A stretch of DNA of 64,000 bases from Stutzerimonas stutzeri RCH2 (GCF_000327065.1 NC_019936.1:2807001-2871000); one strand, 5' to 3'. Shown: positions 8,787 through 20,590, counted from the first letter of the stretch. Notes: generated by a model not told the origin, from the letters alone. Numbers and translations: made by a program.

Positions 8787-10259
8787 TCAAAACACCGAGG
8801 CGAACTCGCCCAGCTCTACCTGTACCGATTTGACCCGGGTGTAGTGCGCCAGCGAGGCGATGCCGTTCTCACGGCCGATGCCGGACTGCTTGTAGCCACC
8901 GACCGGCATCTGCGCTGGCGATTCGCCCCAGGTATTGATCCAGCAGATGCCGGCCTCGAGGCGATGGATGATCCGGTGCGCCCGCGCCAGATCGGCGGTG
9001 ACCACGCCGGCGGCGAGGCCATACTCGGTGTCATTGGCGCGGCGGATGACTTCGTCCTCATCCTGATACTCGAGCAGGCTCAGCACCGGACCGAAGATTT
9101 CTTCACACACGATGGCCATGTCGTCGCTGCAGTCGCTGAAGATCGTCGGTGCGACAAAGGCGCCTTTTGCGTATTCGCCCTCAGTCACCCGCTCGCCACC
9201 ACAGAGCAGCCGCGCGCCGGCGGCTTTTCCCTTGGCGATGTAGTCGAGCACGTTGTTCATGTGCGCGAAGCTGACCAGCGGGCCGAAGTTGGTCTCCTCC
9301 TGCTGCGGATCGCCGAGACGAATGCGTTGCACGCGCTCCAGCAGCTTGGCTTCGAACGCAGCTTTCAGACCGGCCGGAACGAACACCCGCGTGCCGTTGG
9401 TGCACACCTGGCCGGAGCTGAAGAAATTGGCCATCACCGCGATGTCGGCCGCGCGGTCCAGATCGGCGTCTTCACAAATGATCAGCGGCGACTTGCCGCC
9501 CAACTCCATGGTCACGTCCTTGAGCGACGACGACGCCGCGCTGGCCATTACCTTCTTGCCGGTCGCCACGCCGCCGGTGAAGGACACCTTGGCGATGCGC
9601 GGGTGCTCGGTGATCAGCGCCCCGACACCGGCGCCACTGCCGGTCAACACGTTGAACACGCCATCGGGCAGCCCAGCTTCGCTGAAGATCTCCGCCAGTT
9701 TCAGCGCGCTCAGCGAGGTGACTTCGCTGGGCTTGAAGATCATCGCGTTACCGGCGGCCAGCGCCGGTGCGGCTTTCCACAGGGCTATCTGGATCGGATA
9801 GTTCCAGGCGCCGATACCGGCCACCACGCCCAGCGGCTCGCGCCGGGTATAGACGAAGCTGCTGTCACGCAGCGGAATCTGCTCGCCCTCGATGGCCGGA
9901 GCCAGGCCCGCGTAGTACTCCAGCACGTCGGCGCCGGTGACGATGTCGACGCTGCGGGTTTCGCTCAGCGGCTTGCCGGTGTCCAGGGTTTCCAGCAGCG
10001 CCAGCTCATCATTGCGCTCGCGCAGCAGATCGACCGCGCGGCGCATGATTCGCGCCCGCTCGATGCCGGTGAGTGCCGCCCAGATGCGCTGGCCCTGCTC
10101 GGCACTTTCAACCGCGCGTTCCAGATCGGCCGCACCGGCCTCCGCGACTTGGGCCAGGACTTCGCCGTTGGCCGGGTTGATGCTCTCGAAGGTTTCATTG
10201 CTGCTGGCGTCGACGTAGCCGCCATGGATATAGAGTTGCTGCCGTGGGAAACGGGCCAT
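8787..10259 (-). CDS. betB: Betaine aldehyde dehydrogenase BetB
   Basis: NAD(P)+-dependent aldehyde dehydrogenase (490 aa) that converts betaine aldehyde to glycine betaine, the osmoprotectant and carbon source. Visible landmarks are the catalytic-Glu motif [10 protein letters not shown], the Cys motif [12 protein letters not shown], and the C-terminal [21 protein letters not shown] segment that is characteristic of BetB. GAGG lies 6 bases before the ATG. It is the middle gene of betT-betB-betA on the minus strand. Confidence 0.96.
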   Translation of the reverse strand: MARFPRQQLYIHGGYVDASSNETFESINPANGEVLAQVAEAGAADLERAVESAEQGQRIWAALTGIERARIMRRAVDLLRERNDELALLETLDTGKPLSETRSVDIVTGADVLEYYAGLAPAIEGEQIPLRDSSFVYTRREPLGVVAGIGAWNYPIQIALWKAAPALAAGNAMIFKPSEVTSLSALKLAEIFSEAGLPDGVFNVLTGSGAGVGALITEHPRIAKVSFTGGVATGKKVMASAASSSLKDVTMELGGKSPLIICEDADLDRAADIAVMANFFSSGQVCTNGTRVFVPAGLKAAFEAKLLERVQRIRLGDPQQEETNFGPLVSFAHMNNVLDYIAKGKAAGARLLCGGERVTEGEYAKGAFVAPTIFSDCSDDMAIVCEEIFGPVLSLLEYQDEDEVIRRANDTEYGLAAGVVTADLARAHRIIHRLEAGICWINTWGESPAQMPVGGYKQSGIGRENGIASLAHYTRVKSVQVELGEFASVF

Positions 10260-10352
10260 GTTCTACCTCGCTCGTACTGTTCGTGGCGGCAGCGGATCGA
10301 CGCTGCCGCGACATGAATGGAACGCATCGGGGATCGCCCGAGGCGTGCAGGG

Positions 10353-12419
10353 TCAGGGTGTCGGCGCCGCGCCCGGATTGGGCATGCCGCTCTCACCACC
10401 GCCGTTCTCGCGCTGAAGATGCAGGAAGTGCATGTGGTGCTCGTAGTGGTCGAGGATGTCCTCGATCAGCTGGCGCCGGGAGTAGCCCATCAGGTCGTAA
10501 CCCAGGCTGCCCTGGCGCAGGTGCACCTCGAGCCGGTAGTAGTCGGCGTTGCCGCTCTGCGTGCGCAGGGCAAAGGACGGCATGGTGCCGCGCACCGGCC
10601 AGATCTGGTAGGTGAAGTCCTGCTCGCTGCCCAGGTTGACGTGCAGCGCCAGATGCTCGTTGCCCGGCTCGCCTTCGACGATATCCACAGGCACGCCCTT
10701 CTCGCCGAGCGCCTTCTGGATCTCTTCCATCGCCGGCTTGCAGACATCCTTCAGGTAACGACGGATCTGTGAACGGCTGGGGAAGCTCATCGCCCGCGAC
10801 AGGCGCTGGCTCCAGTTCATCTGCGTGTGCTCCAGCGTGGCACGCCCGGACAGGTAGCCGGACAGGCTCTTCTGATAGCTGTCAGCCATGACGCCTTCGA
10901 CGTGCAATGCCTTGAACAGCCCGTACATCATGAACAACAGGACGATGGAGAACGGCAGGCCCATGATTACTACCGTGCCCTGCAGCGCGGTCAGGCCACC
11001 GGCGATCAGCAGCGCCAGGGTGAGCACACCAATGATTGCCGCCCAGAGAATGCGCATCCACACCGGCGCGTCGCTGTTGACGTCCTTGAGGATCGAGGTG
11101 AAGTTCGACAGCACCAGCGAGCCAGAGTCGCCGGAGGTGACGAAGAACACGATGGCGAGGATGGTCACCACGATGGTGGTGAGTCCAGCCCATGGCAGGC
11201 TCTGCAGGAATAGATAGATCGACGAGCCAGGGTTGCTCACCGCCTGCTGACCGAATTCGAGGGCGCCCCCCATGACCATCTCGATCGCGCTGTTACCCAT
11301 GATCGACATCCAGGCCATCATGAACGCCAGCGGCAGCAGCAGCGTGCCAATGACGAACTCGCGGATGGTGCGACCGCGGGAAATTCGCGCCAGGAACAGG
11401 CCCACGAACGGCCCCCAGGCGATCCACCAGGCCCAGAAGAATACCGTCCAGGCGTTCAGCCAGTCGGTCGGCCGACGGTAGGCATAGGTGTCCAGCGACA
11501 GACTGATGAAGTTGGAGAAGTAGTCGCCGACGTTCATCACCAGCGCGTTGAGCAGGAACACCGTATCGCCGACCACCAGCACGAACAGCAGCAGCAATAC
11601 CGCCAGCAGCATGTTGAACTCGGAAAGCCGGCGGATCCCCCGCTCCACCCCGGTCGCCGCGGAGATCGCCGAGAACACCACGATCAGCACCACCAGCACC
11701 GCCTGGGTAAGCGTGCCTTCCGGTATGCCGAAGATGTAGTTGAGGCCGAAGTTCAGCTGGATGATGCCGATGCCCAGACTGGTGGCGATACCGAAGATCG
11801 TCCCGAGTACCGCGGCGGTATCGACGGTGTGGCCGATAGGGCCATAGATGCGCTTGCCGAAGATCGGGTACAGCGAGGAGCGGATCGACAGCGGCAAGCC
11901 CTGGCGGAAGCTGAAGTAGGCCAGCGACATGCCCACCAACGTGTAGACACCCCAACCGGACAGACCCCAGTGCAGAAAGGTCAGCTCCATGGCGTGGCGC
12001 GCCGCCTGGGTGCTGCCGCCCTCACCTACCGGCGGTTCGAGAAACTGGGTGATGGGTTCGGCGATACAGAAGAACAGCAGGTCGATGCCGATGCCAGCGG
12101 AAAACAGCATCGCCGCCCAGGTGACCACGTTGAATTCGGGCTTGGAGTGATCAGGCCCGAGGCGGATCTTGCCGTAGCGACTGGTCGCCACGACGACCAC
12201 GAACAACAGGTAGAGCAGCACGGCGAGGAAGTAGAACCAGCCGAATGTGTTGGATATCCAGCCAAGTACCGTGTTGATGACCGCCAGCGAGCGATCGGTG
12301 AAGAACATCGTCCATACGGCAAACAGCACGATGGCGATGGCGGAACCGTAGAAGACTACGGGATTGATTCGATCAGCGGGCGCTTCGGAATCGTTGGGCG
12401 AGAGCTCAGCCTCGTTCAT
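10353..12419 (-). CDS. betT: BCCT-family choline transporter BetT
   Basis: High-affinity, osmotically controlled choline uptake system (688 aa) of the betaine/carnitine/choline transporter family. About twelve membrane helices occupy residues about 25-520. They include the Trp-rich family signature in helix 8 (FFWAWWIAWGPFVG). A hydrophilic cytoplasmic C-terminal tail of about 150 residues, typical of BetT, follows. The ATG at 12419 (MNEAELS) has AGGAG 9 bases upstream. It lies 93 bp upstream of betB in the same direction, so uptake and oxidation of choline are probably co-expressed. No betI repressor gene is present here. Confidence 0.93.
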   Translation of the reverse strand: MNEAELSPNDSEAPADRINPVVFYGSAIAIVLFAVWTMFFTDRSLAVINTVLGWISNTFGWFYFLAVLLYLLFVVVVATSRYGKIRLGPDHSKPEFNVVTWAAMLFSAGIGIDLLFFCIAEPITQFLEPPVGEGGSTQAARHAMELTFLHWGLSGWGVYTLVGMSLAYFSFRQGLPLSIRSSLYPIFGKRIYGPIGHTVDTAAVLGTIFGIATSLGIGIIQLNFGLNYIFGIPEGTLTQAVLVVLIVVFSAISAATGVERGIRRLSEFNMLLAVLLLLFVLVVGDTVFLLNALVMNVGDYFSNFISLSLDTYAYRRPTDWLNAWTVFFWAWWIAWGPFVGLFLARISRGRTIREFVIGTLLLPLAFMMAWMSIMGNSAIEMVMGGALEFGQQAVSNPGSSIYLFLQSLPWAGLTTIVVTILAIVFFVTSGDSGSLVLSNFTSILKDVNSDAPVWMRILWAAIIGVLTLALLIAGGLTALQGTVVIMGLPFSIVLLFMMYGLFKALHVEGVMADSYQKSLSGYLSGRATLEHTQMNWSQRLSRAMSFPSRSQIRRYLKDVCKPAMEEIQKALGEKGVPVDIVEGEPGNEHLALHVNLGSEQDFTYQIWPVRGTMPSFALRTQSGNADYYRLEVHLRQGSLGYDLMGYSRRQLIEDILDHYEHHMHFLHLQRENGGGESGMPNPGAAPTP

Positions 12420-12840
12420 CAGTTCTATCTCCTGAACTTGTTCTGGCTTTACGACATCGCTATGCGACGTACTGCGGCAGGCGACACGCAATTCATTGGT
12501 GAATGCGTCGACCCGATGGTGGGATGGGCAAGCAAAGCAGCCGTACTGATGACAGCCATGCCCGTCGGCAAAGCAATGCCGACAAAAAACAAAGGTTGAA
12601 TTCTGCTCCCATAATGTTGAAGTCGGCGCGCATCCTACACGATAAGCGTCAACTTCGCGAATCAGCTCAGGATCGCCACTGTTCCAGCGACCGCGACTTG
12701 GCCCGGCAGCCGCCGTTCTGGGCGGCTCGCAAGAGGGTCTGCGCCGGTGCCAGCCGCGGCATTTTCAGCAACCCTGTCCTGACTTATGATCACCGCCGCG
12801 CAGCAGGCGCCCCTACCATTTCACCCGCAGAGATGAACTC
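12420..12840. other. Divergent intergenic region betT / trpB
   Basis: 421 bp between the divergent starts of betT and trpB. It must hold both promoters. No BetI-like dyad, tRNA, terminator or repeat was recognised, and open frames crossing it read as extensions of shadows. Confidence 0.4.
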
Positions 12841-14049
12841 ATGTCGTCCGATCCCCGCTTCACTGCCATGCCCGATGCCAACGGATACTTCGGTCCCTAT
12901 GGCGGCCAGCTGGTGCCGCCACACCTGAAGCAGGCCATGGACGACATCAACCTGGCCTACGAAGAGATCCGCCAGCGCGAAGATTTCCAGCAGGAACTGG
13001 CTGCGCTGTTCGCCGACTACGTGGGGCGCCCGAGCCCGATCTTCCATGCGCGGCGCCTGTCCGAGCAGCTCGGCGGCGCGCAGATCTATCTGAAGCGCGA
13101 AGACCTGAATCACACCGGCGCGCACAAGATCAATCACTGCCTGGGCGAGGCCCTGCTGGCCAAATTCATGGGCAAGAAGAAGGTGATCGCCGAAACCGGC
13201 GCCGGGCAGCACGGTGTCGCGCTGGCCACCGCGTGCGCACTGGTGGGTATTCCCTGCGAGATTCACATGGGCCAGGTGGACATCGAGAAGGAACATCCCA
13301 ACGTCACCAAGATGAAGATCCTCGGCTGCAAGCTGATCGCCGTCACCCGCGGCGCCGCCACGCTCAAGGAAGCGGTAGATAGCGCCTTCGAGGAATACCT
13401 GAAAGATCCGCACAACTACATCTACGCCATCGGCTCGGTAGTCGGCCCGCATCCGTTCCCGAAGATGGTTCGCGACTTCCAGTCGATCATCGGCACCGAG
13501 GCCCGTGAGCAGTTCCTCGCCAAACATGGCCGCCTGCCCGACCACGTGGTTGCCTGCGTCGGTGGCGGCTCCAATGCCATGGGCATGTTCACCGCCTTCC
13601 TCGAAGACGCTGCGGTCGAGCTGGTTGGTATCGAGCCGGCCGGCGAAAGCCTGGACAAGCCCGGTCGCCATTCGGCCACGCTGTCCAAGGGCAAGCCCAG
13701 CGAACTGCACGGCATGGCCTGCTACGTGCTGGAGGATGCAGACGGCAACCCATCGGCAGTGCACTCCATCGCCTCCGGCCTGGACTACCCGGGGGTCGGC
13801 CCACAGCACAGCTACCTGAAGGACATCGGCCGGGTGAACTACCAGACCGCGACCGACCAGGAATGCCTCGAGGCCTTTATGACCCTGTCGCGCGTGGAAG
13901 GCATCATCCCCGCCCTGGAAAGCGCCCACGCCGTGGCATGGGCGATTCGCACCGCACCGACGCTGAGCGAGGACAGCCATATCCTCGTCAATCTATCTGG
14001 CCGCGGCGACAAGGATGCCGATTACGTCGCCAATCTGCTCGGCCTGTAA
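12841..14049 (+). CDS. trpB: Tryptophan synthase beta chain, stand-alone copy
   Basis: PLP enzyme (402 aa) that condenses indole with serine. The PLP Lys is K96 in HTGAHKIN, the catalytic Glu is E118 in AETGAGQHG, and the phosphate-cup GGGSNAMG lies near residue 240. The C-terminal NLSGRGDKD is intact, so the enzyme should be active. It is a TrpB1-type protein by length and motifs, but it differs noticeably from the TrpB of the trpBA operon as I recall it from P. aeruginosa. No trpA or trpI lies beside it; the next gene is trmO. It may be a second TrpB that salvages indole or uses another nucleophile (inference). Confidence 0.9.
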   Translation: MSSDPRFTAMPDANGYFGPYGGQLVPPHLKQAMDDINLAYEEIRQREDFQQELAALFADYVGRPSPIFHARRLSEQLGGAQIYLKREDLNHTGAHKINHCLGEALLAKFMGKKKVIAETGAGQHGVALATACALVGIPCEIHMGQVDIEKEHPNVTKMKILGCKLIAVTRGAATLKEAVDSAFEEYLKDPHNYIYAIGSVVGPHPFPKMVRDFQSIIGTEAREQFLAKHGRLPDHVVACVGGGSNAMGMFTAFLEDAAVELVGIEPAGESLDKPGRHSATLSKGKPSELHGMACYVLEDADGNPSAVHSIASGLDYPGVGPQHSYLKDIGRVNYQTATDQECLEAFMTLSRVEGIIPALESAHAVAWAIRTAPTLSEDSHILVNLSGRGDKDADYVANLLGL

Positions 14050-14161
14050 CACGTCAACGGCGGGCCGGCGATGCATGTGCGTGTCGGCCTGCTGGAAGCG
14101 CAACGGGCGGCCATAGCGGGTAAGATGCGCAGCCGCCCGACTGCTTCCCAGGCCAGCCTTC

Positions 14162-14869
14162 ATGGATCACAGCGTCTCGCCGATCGGCTACGTCCGCTCC
14201 TGCTTCAAGGAGAAGTTCGCCATCCCACGCCAACCGAGCTTGGCGCCAGCCGCACGTGGCGTGCTGGAGTTGCTGCCGCCGTTCGACAGCGGTGATGCAG
14301 TAGCCGGGCTCGAACAGGTCAGCCATGTGTGGCTGCTGTTTCTCTTCCATCAGGCGCTGGAAAGCAAACCCCGCCTCAAGGTTCGCCCGCCACGTCTGGG
14401 CGGCAATCGCATGGTCGGCGTGTTCGCCACCCGTGCCACGCACCGCCCCAACGGTATCGGTCAATCGGTGGTCAGACTGGATCGCGTCGAAGCGGATCGG
14501 CTGTTCATCTCCGGCATCGATCTGCTGGACGGCACGCCGGTGCTGGACATCAAACCCTACGTGCCCTACGCCGATGCGCTGCCTGACGCACGCAACGACA
14601 TGGCCGCCGACGCGCCAGAGTTGATCGAGGTGCAATGGTCGGAATCGGGGTTGCTGCAAGCCCGCCGCGAAGCACTGCGCCTGGGCGAGCCCTTGGTCGA
14701 ACTCATCGAACAGTGCCTGGCGCAGGACCCGCGCCCGGCCTATCAGAAGCCCGAACCGGAGCGGCGTTACGGCGCGCAGTTCTGGGATGTGGACGTGCGC
14801 TGGCACTACCCGACTCCGGACATGATCCACGTTCTCGAAGTAGCGCCAGCAGCGCCGCAACCGGCCTAG
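14162..14869 (+). CDS. trmO: tRNA (t6A37) N6-methyltransferase TrmO (TsaA/YaeB)
   Basis: SAM-dependent enzyme (235 aa, family length) that methylates t6A at position 37 of threonine tRNAs to m6t6A. It begins with the family opening SPIGYVRSCFKEKFAIPRQP. It contains the conserved PPRLGGNRMVGVFATRATHRPNGIG-type core around residues 75-100 and DIKPYVPYAD near residue 135. It starts 112 bp after trpB, and no function is shared with it. Confidence 0.93.
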   Translation: MDHSVSPIGYVRSCFKEKFAIPRQPSLAPAARGVLELLPPFDSGDAVAGLEQVSHVWLLFLFHQALESKPRLKVRPPRLGGNRMVGVFATRATHRPNGIGQSVVRLDRVEADRLFISGIDLLDGTPVLDIKPYVPYADALPDARNDMAADAPELIEVQWSESGLLQARREALRLGEPLVELIEQCLAQDPRPAYQKPEPERRYGAQFWDVDVRWHYPTPDMIHVLEVAPAAPQPA

Positions 14870-14887
14870 TGCCGGCGCGGCGCCCCG

Positions 14888-17425
14888 TTACTTGCCAGCA
14901 GGCGTCAGCAGCAGGCGCTGCGTGCCGTAGACCTTGTCGAGATTCTCCGTCTTGAACGGGAAGCTCATGTACTGCGCCTTCATCCACGCATCGATACCGT
15001 CGGCATAGTGCGGGCTGGCCGGGTTGCCGGACTGACCGGAACTATTGAGGCCGATCATCGGCTCGTCGCGACCGAAGTCGACAATGATGCGCATCGCCGG
15101 GATCAGCCAGGTATCGAAGTTCGCCCCCATGCTGTAGGCCGAGGCATTCAGCGTACTGTGATCGCCGCTCATGGCATAGGGGCCGCGGTCGAGGTAGCTA
15201 CCGATGGCGTTGATCTTGCTCCGCTGGCTGGCCGGCATATGCGGCGCCAGTTGCGTTGCGCCAGAGGTCCAACTGGCGGTGTGCAGTTTGCCCCACTGCC
15301 ACGCACTGCGCTCGTTGCCCAGGCGGCTTTCCAGCAGGCTCACCGCACCAGCAAGACTGCGCGCCAGAATCGCCGGCTTGTCCTCGGTTTGCGCCGTACG
15401 CTGGTCGTTCCAGAACGGACTGTCTTCGCGGCCGAGCAGATGATCCGCCTGGGCCGAATAGGAGGTGTTGGCCGCCTGCACCAGCGCGCGCCAGGCCGGC
15501 GTGTCCTCCGGGCCTAGCTCGTCAAGGAAGATCTGCCGCGCGCTTTCCTGCAGGAATGCACCATACAGCGCGGCGTTGGCCGAATCCGCAGCGAGCTTGC
15601 CATCGAAGGCCAGCAACCGATCCAATGCTTCACGCGCCTTGCTTCGCTCACTGGCCGGCAGCGCATCGATCGCCTGGCGCAACGGTGCGGCCATACCCGG
15701 CGCCTCGAACATTGCCCTGAGCTTGGCAGCGAACGGCGTCACCTGGTCGTACTGCATCGCAATGGTGCTGCGCGTGTCGTGCTTGCCGCGTCCCGCCAGC
15801 TCTGCGAGCCGCTCGTAGCGCTCAGGGCCATACCAGGAGCTGGACAGCTGCATCCCGTAGCCACGCGGCACGCTGCGATGATTGGCGGTGCCGAGCCATC
15901 CCTGGAACGGATCCTGGTCATAGGGGTGCAGCATCGGATCGGCGTAGCCGTCCCATTCGTAGCGGCCATCCCAACCCGGCGACGGCACCAGCCCCAGACC
16001 CTCGCGGCGATTGGGGAACCGTCCGGTGACCTGCCAGCCGATTCCCTGCTGATCGGCGAAGACCAGATTCAGTGCGGCTGCGCGAATCTCGCGGGACGCC
16101 TCGAAAGCCTGATCCACCGATTGCGCGCGGGACAGATCGAAGAACGCATCCAGGGTGCGATCAGCCTCCAGCTGCGTGGTTTTCAGCGCCAGGCCGTAAC
16201 CGCTGCGGACTTGCAGCGGCTGCAAGGGATGCTTGCGCTCGCCCAGCGCCGTATTCAGTAGCGGCCCATTACGGGTTTCGTAGATGGTCTCGCGAATCGG
16301 CCGCTCGCCTTTGACGAAGTAGGTCTCGTGGCGTTCGCGGGCCGGCAGCCATTTACCGTCGGCCAGATACATCAGGCGCGAGCCTTCGCGGCGTACCTGC
16401 TCGAGATACAGGTCCTGGTTGTCGCCCATGACCATGGTCATGCCCCAGCCGAGCTTGCCATTGAAACCGGCCACGACCGCAGGCACACCGGCGATGGTGA
16501 CGCCGGCCGCCTGGAACTTCGGTGCGCGTATCTGCATGAAATTCCAATATGACGGCATCGACAGCGGCAAGTGTGTGTCATTGGCCAGGATTGGCTTGCC
16601 ACTTCGGGCGTTACTGCCGGCAATGGCCCAGTTGTTCGACGCCGCCATGCCCGTCGGAGTCAGCGCCGCCAAGTGTTGCGCTGCCTGCTCGATCGCCGCC
16701 AGCCCTGGCACTGATCCGCTCAGCGCGAGCCCCTTGAGCTTGTCGGCTTCGGTAAACGGCAGCGCCTCGTCCGGATAGATCGGCAGCAGCCAGGCGAGCT
16801 TGTCGCTACCCACTTTCTGCGCCAGTAGCAAGGCTGCCACCTCTTCCTGCAGGTTCTGCGACAAACCGAAGTTCAGCAGACAGAACACCAGCACAGAATC
16901 TTCTGGCTTCCAGTATTCCGGCTTGTAGCCGGACTCGGCGAGGTCCATCGGCAGCTTGTCACGATGGCGGTACAGGTAGGCGTTCACGCCGCGGGCATAC
17001 ACCTCGAAGAACTTCTTCATCCTCGGCGAGGATTCGCGATAGAGCAGCTCAGCGTTCTGCCGCAGATTCACTGCACGCATGAACCGGTCGGTTTCCAGCA
17101 CACCGGGGCCGACCATTTCCGCCAGTCGACCCTGCGCCATCAACCGCAGGCTGACCATCTGGCTCAGGCGGTCGGTCGCGTGCACGTAACCCATGGCGAA
17201 CAGCGCATCGTGAAAGGACGAGGTTTCAATCAGCGGCATGCCCAGCGAATTGCGCCGGATGCTCGCACTGCCTGCCAGCCCGGTCAGCGGTTGAATGCCC
17301 TGTGCCGGCGGCAGACTGGCGCTGTAGCGGTTATCGAGATAGGCCTGACAACCGCCGAGGCCGGCCAGACCTAGCGCGGCCCCCAGCGTCAGGCGAACCA
17401 GGGCGAACGGCAGACGCAGAGACAT
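14888..17425 (-). CDS. quiP: Penicillin/acyl-homoserine-lactone acylase, QuiP type
   Basis: Ntn-hydrolase precursor (845 aa) that is exported and self-cleaved. Residues 1-25 form a signal peptide ending in a lipobox (LGGC, Cys26), so it is probably a lipoprotein. The chain start SNNWAIAG puts the nucleophile at Ser263 after an Ala-Ala, typical of penicillin acylases. It resembles recalled P. aeruginosa QuiP (847 aa) throughout, including [26 protein letters not shown] and DYGRDEP-like C-terminal segments. QuiP removes acyl chains from long-chain AHLs; the substrate here is inferred. AGGAG lies 6 bases before the ATG. Confidence 0.85.
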   Translation of the reverse strand: MSLRLPFALVRLTLGAALGLAGLGGCQAYLDNRYSASLPPAQGIQPLTGLAGSASIRRNSLGMPLIETSSFHDALFAMGYVHATDRLSQMVSLRLMAQGRLAEMVGPGVLETDRFMRAVNLRQNAELLYRESSPRMKKFFEVYARGVNAYLYRHRDKLPMDLAESGYKPEYWKPEDSVLVFCLLNFGLSQNLQEEVAALLLAQKVGSDKLAWLLPIYPDEALPFTEADKLKGLALSGSVPGLAAIEQAAQHLAALTPTGMAASNNWAIAGSNARSGKPILANDTHLPLSMPSYWNFMQIRAPKFQAAGVTIAGVPAVVAGFNGKLGWGMTMVMGDNQDLYLEQVRREGSRLMYLADGKWLPARERHETYFVKGERPIRETIYETRNGPLLNTALGERKHPLQPLQVRSGYGLALKTTQLEADRTLDAFFDLSRAQSVDQAFEASREIRAAALNLVFADQQGIGWQVTGRFPNRREGLGLVPSPGWDGRYEWDGYADPMLHPYDQDPFQGWLGTANHRSVPRGYGMQLSSSWYGPERYERLAELAGRGKHDTRSTIAMQYDQVTPFAAKLRAMFEAPGMAAPLRQAIDALPASERSKAREALDRLLAFDGKLAADSANAALYGAFLQESARQIFLDELGPEDTPAWRALVQAANTSYSAQADHLLGREDSPFWNDQRTAQTEDKPAILARSLAGAVSLLESRLGNERSAWQWGKLHTASWTSGATQLAPHMPASQRSKINAIGSYLDRGPYAMSGDHSTLNASAYSMGANFDTWLIPAMRIIVDFGRDEPMIGLNSSGQSGNPASPHYADGIDAWMKAQYMSFPFKTENLDKVYGTQRLLLTPAGK

Positions 17426-17505
17426 CGAAGACTCCTGTGCGGGCTTGCAAAGAGGAAAGAGGTGCTAACAGCTTAGAGGGCGGGCAGCGAAGAAGATCGG
17501 GGCGA

Positions 17506-17967
17506 TCAGGCCGCGTTGCGCGATTTTGGCAGAGCTTCGTCGAGCAGCCAACGTGCCGACCGCCGTGCTTCAGCCTTATGTTGCAATTCCAAGGCGCTGA
17601 ACTGTGCTTCGTGACGCCGCCGCTCGTGCTTGTCCAACGCCTTCCAGGCAGCGTGGGTAGGCACCTGTTCGGTCGCCTCGAAGAGCTGCTGGAAGACCTG
17701 GCAACGAGGATGCTGACCCAACGCCACGTCATAATTATCTAGCAGCACCTTGATGCGGATGGCACCCTCGATGAGCGGCAACTGACCATCCAGCAGGCAG
17801 CTGGCGAGAATCCGCAGATCCTCCGCCAGCGCGGTCTGTTGCTTGGCTCGCGCCTCGACCTGCAGCCGTTCGTTGCGCCAGACGCGACGCCAGAGATAGA
17901 GCGCATAGCCGCCCAGCGCCACGATCAGCAACGCGGCTACGACGAACAGACCGAGGGCCAAAGTCAT
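17506..17967 (-). CDS. DUF2489 domain membrane protein
   Basis: 153-aa protein with one N-terminal membrane helix (LALGLFVVAALLIVALGGYALYL, shown here in part) followed by a cytoplasmic alpha-helical domain. The pattern ASCLLDGQLPLIEGAIRIKVLLDNY is the DUF2489 signature. The function is unknown. The ATG at 17967 is chosen because the membrane segment begins there and the longer frame overlaps the upstream small gene. It overlaps or abuts the 62-aa SEC-C gene (8 bp gap) and is likely translated with it. Confidence 0.8.
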   Translation of the reverse strand: MTLALGLFVVAALLIVALGGYALYLWRRVWRNERLQVEARAKQQTALAEDLRILASCLLDGQLPLIEGAIRIKVLLDNYDVALGQHPRCQVFQQLFEATEQVPTHAAWKALDKHERRRHEAQFSALELQHKAEARRSARWLLDEALPKSRNAA

Positions 17968-17974
17968 GGGGTGC

Positions 17975-18163
17975 TCAGGCGCCGTGACATTTCTTGTACT
18001 TTTTCTGACTGCCGCAGGGACAGGGGTCGTTGCGACCGACATCCTTCAGCGGATTGCGCACGGGCTCGTGGCTGTGATTGCAATGCGGCCCGTGGACATG
18101 GTGATGGTCATGGTCGTGATCGTGGTTGCAGTCGGGACCATGCACATGCGGCTCTTGACTCAT
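17975..18163 (-). CDS. Minimal SEC-C metal-binding protein with His-rich N-terminus
   Basis: A 62-aa protein. Residues about 6-33 are a His/Asp/Cys-rich stretch with two HGPxCNH units, likely to bind zinc or another metal. Residues about 42-61 are a SEC-C motif ([18 protein letters not shown]) like the zinc-binding tail of SecA. It is almost nothing but metal ligands. It sits in a four-gene minus-strand run (LEA-2 lipoprotein, this gene, DUF2489, quiP). The role is unknown; a metal carrier or SecB/ribosome contact is possible. Confidence 0.8.
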   Translation of the reverse strand: MSQEPHVHGPDCNHDHDHDHHHVHGPHCNHSHEPVRNPLKDVGRNDPCPCGSQKKYKKCHGA

Positions 18164-18170
18164 CTGGGTA

Positions 18171-18668
18171 CTACTCCGGAATAAATTTGCCCGGGATTAT
18201 CTCGCCATCCGTGGAAATGTGCACGCGCCGCCCTGCCATCAGGCCGGTCTTCAGCTCACCTTTCAGCCGATAGCTGATCGGACGGTCCGGCTTCTCCAGC
18301 AGTCGCACGATGTACTTCATGTGCCGCCACAGGTTGGTGTGAACGGGCACCTCGTAATACTCGAAACTGTTGGCAGGGACGGTCAGCCAGCCACTGGACT
18401 CGCCGCTCGCCAACTCAACATCGTTTAGATGAACGGTATAGATCAGCCCGCGCACCGGCAGGCTGTGATCGTTGGGGTTGTCGATGCGAAAGCGCAGCAT
18501 GAACTGCTGTTCCAGCAGCCTAGCCTTGACGATATCGACTTTGGTGAGGTTGACCGTAGGGTCCTTGAAATTGCCCGAGAACCAGGTCGAGCATCCGGCC
18601 ATGCCGCCAAGCAAGCTCAGCATCACGACTATTTTAAGAATTCTTATTGTGTGTGCCTGGCAAAACAT
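18171..18668 (-). CDS. LEA type 2 family lipoprotein
   Basis: A 165-aa exported lipoprotein: the signal peptide ends in LLGGMAGC with the acylated Cys near residue 26. The mature part carries the LEA-14/WHy fold pattern ([25 protein letters not shown]) seen in desiccation-related proteins. The ATG at 18668 has TTTGGAG 7 bases upstream; the longer frame has no such site. It heads the run of small genes leading to quiP. The function is unknown. Confidence 0.82.
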   Translation of the reverse strand: MFCQAHTIRILKIVVMLSLLGGMAGCSTWFSGNFKDPTVNLTKVDIVKARLLEQQFMLRFRIDNPNDHSLPVRGLIYTVHLNDVELASGESSGWLTVPANSFEYYEVPVHTNLWRHMKYIVRLLEKPDRPISYRLKGELKTGLMAGRRVHISTDGEIIPGKFIPE

Positions 18669-18814
18669 TCCGGTACTCCAAAGGACGCCCAAGTGTAGCA
18701 AGCAGCATGCTTGCCGCAATGGGGTGCCGCCGCAAAAATACCAGTCTCAGGCCGCAATATGACAAGCACGCTTCAGGAATGTGTACCGCCTCGATAACAC
18801 AGCGAAGCGACTCA

Positions 18815-19576
<762 letters not shown>

Positions 19577-20575
19577 TCAGCCGATCAGGTCGGCGGCCTT
19601 CAGCGCGCCAATGGCGTCCAGCCAGCGGGGGTTCTGCTTGTACTCCGCCGCACATCCTGTGCGCCTGCGCATGCGCGCAAGCACAGGCGACGGCGTAACC
19701 CGCATGCGCTGCAACGCCGCCAAGGCCAGCTCTGCAGCAGCACGATCATTACATACCAGCCCCATGTCACAGCCCGCCATCATCGCGGCCTGGATCCGGT
19801 CAGCCGCATCGCCGACCACATGCGCACCAGCCATCGAAAGGTCGTCGCTGAAGATCACGCCCTTGAAGCCGAACTCACCGCGCAGGATGTCTTGCAGCCA
19901 GTGGCGCGAAAAGCCTGCAGGCTGGTCGTCGACCTGAGGATAGATCACATGAGCCGGCATGATCGCATCGAGCGTTCCGCTCAGCGCCTGGAAGGGAATC
20001 AGATCACAGCCGCGCAATTCATCGAGGCTTCGCTCATCGACGGGAATGGCAACATGAGAGTCCGCTTCGGCCCAGCCATGGCCGGGGAAGTGCTTGCCGG
20101 TCGCCGCCATGCCAGCTGCATGCATGCCGCGAACGAAGGCATCGATCAGCACAACGGCAGCCTGCGGATCCCCCGCGAACGCACGAGTGCCAACCACTGC
20201 ACTGCGCTGATGATCAAGATCCAGCACCGGCGCGAAGCTGAAGTCCAGACCAACCGCGAGCACCTCGGTTGCCATGACCCAACCGCAGGCCTCGGCCAGC
20301 CGTGGCGCATCGGCGCAGCGCGATAGCTCTCGCATCGCCGGCAGCTTGACGAATCCCTGGCGCAGCCGCTGAACACGGCCACCCTCCTGATCCACTGCCA
20401 ACAGCAGATCCGGGCGCACGGCACGAATCGAGCGGCACAGCTCGTCGACCTGACGCGGGTGCTCGATGTTGCGGGCAAACAGAATGAGCCCGCCGACCTC
20501 CGGTTGACGCAACAGGTGCCGGTCCTCGGCCGTCAGCCAGGCACCGGCGATGTCCAGCATCAGTGAACCGTGCAT
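19577..20575 (-). CDS. nagZ: Beta-N-acetylglucosaminidase NagZ
   Basis: Cytosolic GH3 glycosidase (332 aa) of peptidoglycan recycling. It removes GlcNAc from GlcNAc-anhydroMur-peptides, producing the signals that induce AmpC. Visible motifs are LLLAVDQEGGRVQRL, the KHFPGHGWAEADSH loop with its catalytic His/Asp pair, and the nucleophile region GVIFSDDLSMAGA. The ATG has no clear ribosome site but matches the family start MxGSLMLDI. It follows the L,D-transpeptidase gene by 15 bp. Confidence 0.95.
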   Translation of the reverse strand: MHGSLMLDIAGAWLTAEDRHLLRQPEVGGLILFARNIEHPRQVDELCRSIRAVRPDLLLAVDQEGGRVQRLRQGFVKLPAMRELSRCADAPRLAEACGWVMATEVLAVGLDFSFAPVLDLDHQRSAVVGTRAFAGDPQAAVVLIDAFVRGMHAAGMAATGKHFPGHGWAEADSHVAIPVDERSLDELRGCDLIPFQALSGTLDAIMPAHVIYPQVDDQPAGFSRHWLQDILRGEFGFKGVIFSDDLSMAGAHVVGDAADRIQAAMMAGCDMGLVCNDRAAAELALAALQRMRVTPSPVLARMRRRTGCAAEYKQNPRWLDAIGALKAADLIG

Positions 20576-20590
20576 ATGTAGAAGAAATCC

